Shown here in pieces: positions 33,014 to 41,263 of a stretch of DNA of 64,000 nt. Position numbers and translations under genes: made by a program. The first letter of the stretch is position 1, and every line of letters begins with the position of its first letter. Where the stretch lies: assembly GCF_018736145.1 (NCBI RefSeq), contig NZ_CP059997.1:5579501-5643500 (forward strand). The letters are read 5' to 3'. The notes beneath the pieces were generated by a model that worked only from the letters and a program-made list of their open reading frames with translations, was not told where the DNA came from and made no database searches. Source of the stretch: Amycolatopsis sp. CA-230715 (GTDB lineage Bacteria > Actinomycetota > Actinomycetes > Mycobacteriales > Pseudonocardiaceae).

Positions 33014-33702
33014 ACCGCCACCGCCTGTCCCGCCGTCGGCAGCGGGTGACGATCGCACTGCTCGTCGTCGGCATCCTGTTGTGCGGCGGCGGGATCGTGC
33101 CACTCGTCCTCGGCTACCGCACGGTGACGGTCAACGGCGACGCGATGGCCCCGGTCCTCCGTCACCAGGACACCGCGGTCGCCGACACCGACACCGGAAA
33201 CCTGCGGCGCGGCGACGTGGTGCTGCTCGACCCCGCCGCGCTGGGCGGGCACGACGAACCGGTCGCGTTGCGGGTGGTCGGGCTCGGCGGCGACACCGTG
33301 AGCTGCTGCGTGACCGACGGGCGGATCGCGGTGAACGGGCAGCCCATCGCCGAAGAGTACTTGGACGGTGACGCGCCGGCGTCGATGCCGTTTTCGGTGG
33401 CGGTGACGCCGGGGCGGCTGTTCGTGCTCGGCGATCACCGCACCGTGGCAACGGATTCGCGGACGCGCGTGGCGGGGCCGGGCGCCGGTGCGGTGCCGGT
33501 TTCGGCGGTGCGGGGCAGGGTCGTGGCGCGGGCGTGGCCGCTCACCAGAGCGGGCGAACTCGACGCCACGCGTGCGTTCTCGCGGTTCGCGCCGCCCCGC
33601 GACGGTGCGATCGGCTTGATCGTGGCGGTGGCCGTGGTGCTCGCGGGGGTCGTGTTCCTTGCTGCTTCCGGGTTCGAGGCCCTGCGCAGGCGACCGAAGT
33701 AG
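33010..33702 (+). CDS. Signal peptidase I homologue lacking the catalytic Ser and Lys
   Basis: 230 residues with an N-terminal membrane helix (14-35), an S26-type beta domain and a second helix near the C-terminus (about 198-222). Family boxes are present (VNGDAMAPVLRHQD, RRGDVVLL, RVVGLGGDTV, FVLGDHR...DSR). However, the serine of the SMxP box is Ala45 and the lysine before RVVG is Leu87, so the Ser-Lys dyad is gone. It should be proteolytically inactive unless another residue substitutes. The GTG overlaps the stop of the FAD oxidoreductase gene. Confidence 0.85.
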   Translation: MNRHRLSRRRQRVTIALLVVGILLCGGGIVPLVLGYRTVTVNGDAMAPVLRHQDTAVADTDTGNLRRGDVVLLDPAALGGHDEPVALRVVGLGGDTVSCCVTDGRIAVNGQPIAEEYLDGDAPASMPFSVAVTPGRLFVLGDHRTVATDSRTRVAGPGAGAVPVSAVRGRVVARAWPLTRAGELDATRAFSRFAPPRDGAIGLIVAVAVVLAGVVFLAASGFEALRRRPK

Positions 33703-33775
33703 CTTGCGCTCCGGCCGTCGCCGCGCCAAAGTTCTGAGTGGTGCAGGGGGCATCAGGGGCAGAAAAGGACGAATC

Positions 33776-35671
33776 ATGCGATTGAGACGTGCCTTGGCGG
33801 TCTTCGGGCTCGCCGGGGTTTCTTTGGTGTCCACCGCGGTCGCGGTGCGGGCCGACCCGCTCGGCGCGGCGGCGAACCAGGTCGTCGTCCGCGACGGCGA
33901 GACGAAACCCGTCTACGACTTCGGCAAAGCGATCCGGGAGCTCGTTTACGTCGAGACCCCGGTCGACAGCGACCGCGACGGCAAGCACGACAAGCTCGCC
34001 GTCTACGTGACGCGTCCAAAGGAGACGGACGGCTCGCTCAAGGTCGCGTCGATCGTCGAGCCGAGCCCGTACAACGGCGGCACGCTCGACGTGCCCTATC
34101 ACCCGGCCAAGGTGACCGACTACCCACGCACCGCGCCGTGGTCGCCGCCGACGGGACCGCAGCCGCCGGTCGACTACGACCCGATCTACTACGACAACTA
34201 CTTCGTTTCCCGCGGGTACGCGGTGATTTCGGCGGACACGCTCGGCACCGGCAACTCCGAGGGCTGCCCGAGCGCGATCGGCACCGACGAAAAGGTCGGC
34301 ATGAAGACCGTCGTCGAATGGCTGACCGGCAAGGCGAAGGCGTTCACCGCCGACGGCAAGGAGGTCAAGGCCTCCTGGTCCACCGGGAACGTCGCGATGG
34401 CGGGCAAGAGCTACGACGGCACGCTGCCGGTCGCGGTGGCGAGCACCGGGGTGCCGGGGCTGAAGACGGTGGTGTCGATCTCCGGGATCGCCAGCTGGTA
34501 CAGCTACTACCGGGCGAACGGCGCGGTGGTGTCGCCGGGCGGCTACGTCGGCGAGGACGCGGACCTGCACGCGAAGGTGGTGCTCACCAGGAAGAACGCG
34601 GCGGTCTGCGAAAAACCCATCCGGGAGATGGTAACCGCGATGGACCGGGTCAGCGGCGACTACAACGCGTTCTGGAACGAGCGCAACTTCGCCAAGGACA
34701 TGAAGAACTTCAAAGGCAGCGTCCTGCAGGTCTCCGGCGTCAACGACTGGAACGTGAAGCCGAAGAACTTCACCGACCTGTGGACCGCGCTCGGCAACAA
34801 CAACACCCCGCGCAAGCTGTGGCTGCACCAGGGCCAGCACGACGACCCGCTCTACGTCGCGGAGCAGGCGTGGCTCGACCAGGTGCACAAGTGGTTCGAC
34901 CACTGGCTCTACAACGTCGACAACGGTGTGATGAAGGAGCCGATGGTGCACTTCGAGGCCGCGCCAGGCAAGTGGGTGGACTACCGGAACTGGCCGGAGC
35001 CCGGCGCGCACGACGTGACGTTCCGCTTCGGCGCGAACGGCAAGCCGGCGCAGCCCGGTGTGCTGACCCCGTTCTGGGCGCCCGGATTCGGCAAGAAGCA
35101 GTCCTTCGTGGACGATCCTAACCGGACAGCCGACAGCCTGGTGTCCGGAATGGACAAGGCGGACCCGAACCGGTTGCTCTACGTGTCCGACCCGCTTCCG
35201 TTCAACGCCAGGGTTTCGGGCACGCCGCAGGTCACGGTGCGGGCCTCTGTGGACGGGAAGTCGCCGTACCTGAGCGCGTTGCTGGTGGACTACGGAAAGG
35301 ACACCCGCGTCACCGAACTGGTGAAGACGCAGGACCAGTGGTGCTTCGGTGACACGCTCGGCACGAACTCGGGTTGCCGCCCGAAGCGGGTCTACAAGAC
35401 CGCGGAGAGCGACTACCAGGTGGTCAGCCGCGGCTGGCTGGACGTGCGGAACCGGAACTCGGCGAGCGTGACCGAGCCGATCCGCCCCGGCAAGCCGTAC
35501 ACCTTCACCTGGAACATGGAACCGAGGCAGTACCAGCTCAAGGCGGGGCACCGGCTCGGTGTCGTGCTGCTGGTGACGGACCAGGACTACACGCTGCAGT
35601 ACCCGGCGGGCACGCAGGTGACCGCGACGCTCGGGGAAAGCAGCGTCAAGATCCCGCTCGTCGCCGGCTGA
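33776..35671 (+). CDS. Secreted X-Pro dipeptidyl-peptidase-like enzyme
   Basis: 631 residues with a signal peptide (1-26, ending VRA-D). An alpha/beta-hydrolase peptidase domain (S15/CocE type) has its nucleophile S212 in MAGKSYDGTLP; the Asp of GVNDWNV and the His of LHQGQHDD complete the likely triad. The C-terminal 230 residues form the jelly-roll domain typical of Xaa-Pro dipeptidyl-peptidases. It would cleave X-Pro dipeptides from extracellular peptides. AAAAGGACGA precedes the ATG, and a perfect hairpin follows the stop. Confidence 0.9.
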   Translation: MRLRRALAVFGLAGVSLVSTAVAVRADPLGAAANQVVVRDGETKPVYDFGKAIRELVYVETPVDSDRDGKHDKLAVYVTRPKETDGSLKVASIVEPSPYNGGTLDVPYHPAKVTDYPRTAPWSPPTGPQPPVDYDPIYYDNYFVSRGYAVISADTLGTGNSEGCPSAIGTDEKVGMKTVVEWLTGKAKAFTADGKEVKASWSTGNVAMAGKSYDGTLPVAVASTGVPGLKTVVSISGIASWYSYYRANGAVVSPGGYVGEDADLHAKVVLTRKNAAVCEKPIREMVTAMDRVSGDYNAFWNERNFAKDMKNFKGSVLQVSGVNDWNVKPKNFTDLWTALGNNNTPRKLWLHQGQHDDPLYVAEQAWLDQVHKWFDHWLYNVDNGVMKEPMVHFEAAPGKWVDYRNWPEPGAHDVTFRFGANGKPAQPGVLTPFWAPGFGKKQSFVDDPNRTADSLVSGMDKADPNRLLYVSDPLPFNARVSGTPQVTVRASVDGKSPYLSALLVDYGKDTRVTELVKTQDQWCFGDTLGTNSGCRPKRVYKTAESDYQVVSRGWLDVRNRNSASVTEPIRPGKPYTFTWNMEPRQYQLKAGHRLGVVLLVTDQDYTLQYPAGTQVTATLGESSVKIPLVAG

Positions 35672-35680
35672 TTTTCCTGC

Positions 35681-35730
35681 CCGTGATGGCCACCATGACG
35701 GCACTGAACCTGTCATGGTGGCCATCACGG
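35681..35730. terminator. Perfect 19-bp inverted repeat between convergent genes
   Basis: Arms 35681-35699 and 35712-35730 are exact reverse complements around a 12-base loop. It lies between the ends of the X-Pro peptidase and the second fucosidase, and can terminate both transcripts. Confidence 0.85.
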
Positions 35731-35736
35731 CATTGG

Positions 35737-37554
35737 CTACCCGTGCGCGTAGAGCTGGCTCGCGGGCACGATCTGCTGCGGTGTGTTCGGGCCGGACCAC
35801 AGCAGCTTCATCGAAGCCTCGCCGCCGTTTTCCTTCTGCTCCAAGGTGATCGCGTACTTCTTGCCCGCGACGAGCGGCACGGTGCCGGTGTCGACGGCGG
35901 GGCCGTGCGGGGTGCTGTTGTCGATGACGAGCTTGCCGTCGATCCACAGCCGCACCGTGTCGTCGGAGACGGTGGTGAACGTGATCGGCCCGGATTCGCG
36001 CGGCACCACGGCACCCGTCCACCGCGACGAGAAGTTTTCGGCGGGGATCGACGCGGCGGGCGAGCCGTCGAACTTCCAGTTGTAGTTCACCCCGCGGTCG
36101 ACCCTGGTGACGGTCGGCTCACCGGTGAACGTGGAGTTCGGCCAGAACCGCGCGGTGAGCCCGTCCCCGTGCCCTGGCTTGGCCAGTGGCGGGATCGCGA
36201 TGTCGAGTTCCAGCACGGTCGCGATGTCGTTGGCCGGTTTCCCGCTCGGTGTCAGGTGAACGCCACCAGCGTCCTGTGCGACACCAACCCGCTGCCCGCT
36301 GCCGAGCACGCGCGCCCCGGTCACTCGGAACGGTGAAAGTGCCTTCAGGTCAAGGGAATTCCCCGCGGAAGGCCACTGGTAGACCGAGGCGTAGAGCCGG
36401 TTTCCCTTGCGGCTCACCACACCCCAGCCGGGCTCGGCGACGATGCCCGGTGCACCCGCACCGTACACGGCCTTGCCCTGTCCCGCGGTGCGCAGCCACG
36501 AGCCGACCTGGTGCAGCCGGTCCACCGACTCCTTCGGGATGCGACCGGTCCGGTCCGGGCCGACGTTGAGCAGGTAGTTGCCGCTGCGGCTGGCGATCGA
36601 GGTGAGGTTGCGGGTCAGCTCGGAAGCCGATTTCCAGTCGTGGTCCCATTCGGCGAAGCCCCAGCTGCCGTTGATCGTCATGCACGATTCCCACAGCTGC
36701 CCGGCCACCGGCTTGTCCGGGATCTCCTGCTCGGGCGTACCGGTGTCGCCGTCGACCACACGGCGCTTGCCGACCCGGTTGTTGATCACGATGCCGGGAT
36801 CGAGGCTACGGACGTAGGCCTCGAGTTCCTGACCGTCGCGTTCGGACCACGGGTTGTTCGGCTTGTCCGTGCTCCATTCGCCGTCGAACCACAGCACCTT
36901 CGGGTGGTAGTTGTCGACGAGCTCCTTGAGCTGGGCGTACATGCGCTCCTTGTAGCGCGGGAAGGTCGCGGGGTTCGCGAAGTCCGGGTCGTGCCAGTCC
37001 CAGATGGAGTAGTAGAAGCCGAGTGCGACGTCCTGCTTGCGCGTGGCCTTCGCCAGCTCGGCCAGGATGTCGCGGTTCTTGTCGAACGACGAGTGGTCGC
37101 GCAGGTTCCAGTCATTGACCTTCGTCGGCCACATCGCGTAGCCCTCGTGGTGCTTCGCGGTGAGCACCACGTACTTCTGGCCCGCGTCCTTCGCGGTGCG
37201 CGCGATCGCGTCCGCGTCGAACCCGGACGGGTTGAAGGTGGCGGCCTGCTTTTCGTACTCCGCCTTGGGAATCTCACAGCTGCGCTGGATCCACTCGGCA
37301 CCCTGGCAGACGCTGCCGTCGGGGCGCTGGTACTTGCCCTGCAGGTTCGAATAGGCGCCGAAGTGGATGAACATGCCGAAGCGGTCGTCGCGCCACCACT
37401 GGGTGCGGGCGGCGGTGAACGGGTCGTCGGGAGCGAAGTTGGTGCCGGGGCCTGGCGGTGGCGGTGGTGCCGCGGTGGCGGGGACACCGCCGAGCAGGGT
37501 CGCCACGGCGACCATGCCCAGCAGGCAGCGAACGGCGGAGCGGCGGAAGGTCAC
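35737..37554 (-). CDS. Secreted GH29 alpha-L-fucosidase with PA14 domain
   Basis: 605 residues with a signal peptide (1-29, ending ATA-A) and a short proline run. The GH29 barrel has FGMFIHFGAYSNLQGKY, LTAKHHEGYAMWPT and KVLWFDGEW with the predicted nucleophile Asp. The last 150 residues form a PA14 domain (GLTARFWPNSTFTGEP, SDDTVRLWIDGKLVIDN), which usually binds carbohydrate. It would act on fucosylated glycans outside the cell. The catalytic domain differs clearly from the first GH29 protein, so they are not a recent duplication. Confidence 0.9.
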   Translation of the reverse strand: MTFRRSAVRCLLGMVAVATLLGGVPATAAPPPPPGPGTNFAPDDPFTAARTQWWRDDRFGMFIHFGAYSNLQGKYQRPDGSVCQGAEWIQRSCEIPKAEYEKQAATFNPSGFDADAIARTAKDAGQKYVVLTAKHHEGYAMWPTKVNDWNLRDHSSFDKNRDILAELAKATRKQDVALGFYYSIWDWHDPDFANPATFPRYKERMYAQLKELVDNYHPKVLWFDGEWSTDKPNNPWSERDGQELEAYVRSLDPGIVINNRVGKRRVVDGDTGTPEQEIPDKPVAGQLWESCMTINGSWGFAEWDHDWKSASELTRNLTSIASRSGNYLLNVGPDRTGRIPKESVDRLHQVGSWLRTAGQGKAVYGAGAPGIVAEPGWGVVSRKGNRLYASVYQWPSAGNSLDLKALSPFRVTGARVLGSGQRVGVAQDAGGVHLTPSGKPANDIATVLELDIAIPPLAKPGHGDGLTARFWPNSTFTGEPTVTRVDRGVNYNWKFDGSPAASIPAENFSSRWTGAVVPRESGPITFTTVSDDTVRLWIDGKLVIDNSTPHGPAVDTGTVPLVAGKKYAITLEQKENGGEASMKLLWSGPNTPQQIVPASQLYAHG

Positions 37555-37680
37555 GGACGCCTCCTCGGTGAGGTGTGCTCGACGAGGGGCGACGTTAGCG
37601 ACCGAAAGATCGGATGTAAACCGGCGATCGTGGGGACCTGGCAGACGGAAGGCGGCGCGAGACGGCGATAGATCTGATCT

Positions 37681-38190
37681 CTACTTCTTCTTCCAGGTGC
37701 ATCCGCCGCTGACCTTGAGGAACTCGCCCTTCTTGACGGTGACGCTCCCCGGACCCTTGAACGCGTCATTGGTGATGATCGCGTTGAAATCGCCGGAGTC
37801 ATTTCGATCGCGCGACCAGAAACACAGGTCTTCGCCACCTGGGGTCCGGTAGGAGCCTGCGGCGATATCGGTGCCGACCGCGTACATCCCGTCGGAGAAT
37901 TCCGTTTTCGGCCCGGTCTGCACCGGTTCCGCCGGAACCTCGGGTGGCGCCGTGACGGTCGAGACGACTGTGGACGGTGGCGCGGTCACTGTGGACGCTG
38001 GTCTGGAAACCGTTGCGGTGACGGTGGTTTCGATCGGCGCGGGAGCGGCGGCCGGTTTCACGTCCGGCCTGGCGGTGAGCCCGATCCCCAGTCCGACACC
38101 GAGCGCGGCCACGGCCCCCAGTGCGGCGATTCCCGCGATGGCGCCGTTCTTCTTCCGGGTGCCGGGATGTACCGGGAAAGGATCGGTCAT
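37681..38190 (-). CDS. Hypothetical single-span exported protein
   Basis: 169 residues: short cytoplasmic N-terminus, one membrane helix (about 16-38), a Thr/Val/Pro-rich linker (45-92) and a C-terminal domain beginning DGMYAVGTDIAAGSYRTPGGEDLCFWSRD with two cysteines (122 and 165 approximately). Similar small domains end many actinobacterial surface proteins of unknown function. The ATG has GGAGGAATTC upstream. It lies upstream of nothing obvious on its strand, so it is probably monocistronic. Confidence 0.75.
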   Translation of the reverse strand: MTDPFPVHPGTRKKNGAIAGIAALGAVAALGVGLGIGLTARPDVKPAAAPAPIETTVTATVSRPASTVTAPPSTVVSTVTAPPEVPAEPVQTGPKTEFSDGMYAVGTDIAAGSYRTPGGEDLCFWSRDRNDSGDFNAIITNDAFKGPGSVTVKKGEFLKVSGGCTWKKK

Positions 38191-38276
38191 GGTGAATTCC
38201 TCCTCGCCGTTCCAGTGTTCGTGCTGGTAACTCGCGGCGGAGAGGAATGCTGTTACGGACCGTGACCGGTTCGCGA

Positions 38277-38816
38277 TCAAGCGAGGTAGGCGCCGAGCGT
38301 CACGGTCAGTGCCTGGTCGAGGTCGGTGGGCGCGCCGTTCCACAGCCGGAGTTCGGCGACCCCGTGCAGTGCGGCCCACAGCGAGGCGGCGAGTGCGTCC
38401 CCGGAGACATCGTCGCGCCAGCCGGTGGCCTGCGCCGCGGCGACCAGCGCGCGGAACCGGGACAGCACCGCTTCGACGGCCGCGGCGAGCCCCGGTTCGG
38501 TGGTGTCGACGAGGTCGTGCCGGAACATCAGCTCGAACAGCGCGGGGTGGTCGAGCGCGAACGCGACGTACGCGCGGCAGGCGGCGAGCAGCCGCTCGCG
38601 AGGAGTCCCGGCCGGGAGCGAACCCTTGCCGAGCGCGGCGAACCCCTCCGCCGCGACGGCGGAAAGGAGCTGGGCCCGGCCCGAAAAGTGGCGCAGCGGC
38701 GCGCTGTGGGAGACGCCGCTGTCCTTCGCGATCCGCCGCAGCGTCACGGCTTCCACGCCCTCTTCGACGAGCAGCGAGGTGGCGGTGGCGATCAGACGGT
38801 GCTGGAGATCGGGCAC
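38277..38816 (-). CDS. TetR-family transcriptional regulator
   Basis: 179 residues. The N-terminal HTH is VTLRRIAKDSGVSHSAPLRHFSGRAQLLSAV, typical of TetR proteins, followed by a TetR C-terminal domain (FALDHPALFELMFRHDL). The GTG start lies within the end of the SGNH hydrolase gene (25-bp overlap), so the pair is co-transcribed. The palindrome before the hydrolase gene (39628-39666) is a candidate operator for it. Confidence 0.9.
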   Translation of the reverse strand: MPDLQHRLIATATSLLVEEGVEAVTLRRIAKDSGVSHSAPLRHFSGRAQLLSAVAAEGFAALGKGSLPAGTPRERLLAACRAYVAFALDHPALFELMFRHDLVDTTEPGLAAAVEAVLSRFRALVAAAQATGWRDDVSGDALAASLWAALHGVAELRLWNGAPTDLDQALTVTLGAYLA

Positions 38817-39598
38817 GGGATGAGATCGTTCGCGGACACCGGCAGCGGGTGTGGTCGTTTGGGCAGGAACCCGTCACCGGGGGAGCGGCCGACCAACCGG
38901 TTGCGCATCCTGGTGACCGCCACCGGCAGCACCTCGCGCCGCACCCAGTCCACTGTGGACAGCAGGCTCGGCTTGGCGGGTTCACCGGGCAGCGGGGTCA
39001 GCCAGGTTTCGTCGTAGGGCACGCCGATGCGCTCCAGCAGGTGCGCGGCGAGCCTGCGGTGCCCGTGCTCGCCGAGGTGGAGCCGGTCGGGGCCGAAATA
39101 GCGGTGATCGGCCGCGGCGGGGTCGGACCACAGGTCGACGAGCAGGGCGCCGTACCTGCTCGCGGCGGCGCGGATCGCGTCGTTGAGCGCGATCAGCCGC
39201 GGCCGCATGCGGGTTCCCATCGGCATCCTCGACGAGACGTCGCTGATGGTGAACACGACGACCTCGGGCGCGGCCGCGGTCAGTTCGCGAACGGCCCTGT
39301 CCACGCGCGCGGCGACGGTGGCCGCGTCCCAGCCGCGGGTCATCACATCGTTGCCGCCGCCGAACAGCGCGACGAGATCGGGTTCGAGCCCGGCCACGGA
39401 CGGGATTTGCTCGGCGGTGATCTGGTCGAGCCTGCGGCCGCGAACGGCGAGGTTGGCGTACTCGAGATCGGGTGCGTCGGCGGCGAGCCTGCCCGCGACG
39501 AGATCCGCCCAGCCGCGGTACACGCCGCCGTCGGGATGCGGGTCGTCCAGCCCTTCCGCGCAGCTGTCGCCGACCGCGACGAATCGGTGGTATGCCAT
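38792..39598 (-). CDS. SGNH/GDSL-family hydrolase
   Basis: 268 residues. Block I is VAVGDSCAEGLDD with the nucleophile Ser, block III is GGGND, and block V is DRLHLGEHGH with the catalytic Asp/His. There is no signal peptide, so the enzyme is cytoplasmic, unlike most secreted GDSL esterases; it may deacylate small intracellular substrates. The C-terminal 50 residues after the fold are basic. It forms an operon with the TetR gene. Confidence 0.9.
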   Translation of the reverse strand: MAYHRFVAVGDSCAEGLDDPHPDGGVYRGWADLVAGRLAADAPDLEYANLAVRGRRLDQITAEQIPSVAGLEPDLVALFGGGNDVMTRGWDAATVAARVDRAVRELTAAAPEVVVFTISDVSSRMPMGTRMRPRLIALNDAIRAAASRYGALLVDLWSDPAAADHRYFGPDRLHLGEHGHRRLAAHLLERIGVPYDETWLTPLPGEPAKPSLLSTVDWVRREVLPVAVTRMRNRLVGRSPGDGFLPKRPHPLPVSANDLIPCPISSTV

Positions 39599-39627
39599 TC
39601 CCGTCCCCGTAACCCTGAATTCACCTT

Positions 39628-39666
39628 GTGGACACTGTCTATCAAACGAAGGTTGACGGTGTCCAC
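39628..39666. promoter_or_regulatory. Inverted repeat, candidate TetR operator
   Basis: Arms GTGGACACTGTC (39628-39639) and GACGGTGTCCAC (39655-39666) match at 11 of 12 positions around a 15-base spacer. It lies 30 bp before the SGNH hydrolase start, where the promoter should be. Confidence 0.5.
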
Positions 39667-39683
39667 TCCGAGTGACGGGTGGG

Positions 39684-41162
39684 TCAGGCTTCGAGCTGAG
39701 CCAGATGCGTGTGCGCGACGGCGAGCCGGGGGTCGCCGTCGGGAAGCGCGCGGCACAGCGCGTCGACGATTTCGACGTCGTCGGCGCCCGACGTGGTGTC
39801 CCACAGTGACCAGAGCGCGTCGGGGTCTCCGCTGTCGAGTACCACGCGCCGCACGAGCGCGGTCAGGGATTCGCGTTCGTCGCGGATCGCGGGCGACTCC
39901 GAGCGGGGCAGCAGCGGGCCGTCGAACGCGGCGGCCGCGACTCCGGCGGCGCCGCGGCGCACCGCCTCGCGCACCCGCAGGAAGTCGGCGTCGAGATCGG
40001 CGACGAGCCGGTACGGGCGGGTCTGCACCACGGTGCCGAGCTGGCCGCGGAGCCGGTGGATCTCGGCGCGCACGGTCACCGGGTTGCCGGTCTCGCCGTA
40101 CAGCTCGCAGGCGAGCCTGTCCGCGGTGGACCCGGCGGGTCGCAACGCGAGCAGAGTCAGAATTTCCGCGTGCCGCAAGGTGATCGGGATGTCCCGACCG
40201 TCCAAAGTGGCCACCGGGTCGCCGTCGCTGAGGAAGCGCAGCACCAGCTTCGGCGCGACGCGGGACGGCCGTTTCCGGTCGAGCCGCAGCAGGTACCCCT
40301 CGTCGAGCGGTTCGACGGTGGCGAGCCTGCCGTCCGGAAGGGCGACCGCGCCGCCGGAACGGCGGACGCCGACGGTGGCGGGCAGTTCGCCGCACGATTC
40401 GGCGGCCAGCACACGGCCTCCCGCCGAGAGCAGTGCGCCCGGTTCGCCGCGCAGCGCTTCGAGGTGGCGCATGTTCGCCAGCCGGAACCGTTCGTCGCGC
40501 ACCGCGAGCTGGGCGCGCAGCTGCCCCTCCGCGAGCTGGGCCGACGCGGTGACGAGCGCGAGCGTCGCCGGGTGGACCGTCCGCAGCGGTCCGCTGACGT
40601 CGATCGCGCCGATCAGCTCGCCGGTGTCCGGGTCGCGCAGCGGCGCCGCCGCGCAGGTCCAGGTGTGGTAGGCCCGGACGAGGTGCTCGGCGGAGTAGAT
40701 CTGCACCGGCTCGCCGGTGGCCAGCGCGGTGCCCATCGCGTTGGTGCCGATCACGTCCTCGGTCCAGCGGGTGCCCTCGGACAGCCGCACCGAGTCCGCG
40801 CGGTGCCGGACCTTGGCCGCGCCCTCGCGCCAGAGGATCGTGCCGTCGGCGTCGGTGACGATCATGATGTGCTCGGCCTCGTCGGCGATGCTGACCAGCG
40901 TCTGGCGCAGCAGCGGCAGCACCGGGGCGAGCGGGTGCGTGCCGCGTACGTCGTCCAGCTCGCCGGACTCGTAGACGACGGGCGGGAGCTTGCGGTCGGG
41001 GTCGACGTGGGCGGCCAGCGATCGGCTCCACGAAGCCGAAATCACCGAGCGCGGCTTCCGCGGCGCCGGGACGCCGCTGAGCACCGCGTCGTGGACGTGC
41101 TGGAGCAGCCGCGCGTACGACAGCGGGTCGCGCAGCATGTCCGGGGCGGGCGGCTCTGCCAC
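39684..41162 (-). CDS. GAF-domain transcriptional regulator (AcoR-like, no AAA domain)
   Basis: 492 residues. The N-terminal region (SYARLLQHVHDAVLSG, RSVISASWSRSL) and a central GAF domain with EDVIGTNAMGTALATGEPVQIYSAEH match the sensor part of AcoR-like activators. Instead of a sigma-54 AAA module, the C-terminus has a winged-helix-like region (RHAEILTLLALRPAGSTADRLACELYG). This form is common in actinobacteria next to acetaldehyde dehydrogenase genes, and here it is divergent from one. It probably activates that gene in response to an alcohol or aldehyde. Confidence 0.85.
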   Translation of the reverse strand: MAEPPAPDMLRDPLSYARLLQHVHDAVLSGVPAPRKPRSVISASWSRSLAAHVDPDRKLPPVVYESGELDDVRGTHPLAPVLPLLRQTLVSIADEAEHIMIVTDADGTILWREGAAKVRHRADSVRLSEGTRWTEDVIGTNAMGTALATGEPVQIYSAEHLVRAYHTWTCAAAPLRDPDTGELIGAIDVSGPLRTVHPATLALVTASAQLAEGQLRAQLAVRDERFRLANMRHLEALRGEPGALLSAGGRVLAAESCGELPATVGVRRSGGAVALPDGRLATVEPLDEGYLLRLDRKRPSRVAPKLVLRFLSDGDPVATLDGRDIPITLRHAEILTLLALRPAGSTADRLACELYGETGNPVTVRAEIHRLRGQLGTVVQTRPYRLVADLDADFLRVREAVRRGAAGVAAAAFDGPLLPRSESPAIRDERESLTALVRRVVLDSGDPDALWSLWDTTSGADDVEIVDALCRALPDGDPRLAVAHTHLAQLEA

Positions 41163-41193
41163 AGCTACCCAGGTTAGTGATCGCGCTCACGGC

Positions 41194-41214
41194 GCTGCAA
41201 CGTCGCTGCAACGT
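41194..41214 (+). promoter_or_regulatory. GCTGCAACGT tandem repeat between regulator and aldehyde dehydrogenase
   Basis: GCTGCAACGT occurs at 41194-41203 and 41205-41214, 11 bp apart; the second copy extends to the near-palindrome TGCAACGTTGCC. It lies in the divergent intergenic region and is a candidate binding site for the GAF regulator. Confidence 0.5.
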
Positions 41215-41263
41215 TGCCGGACCTACCTTGCCGCCAACCACATCCCGTAACGAGGCAGGAGCC

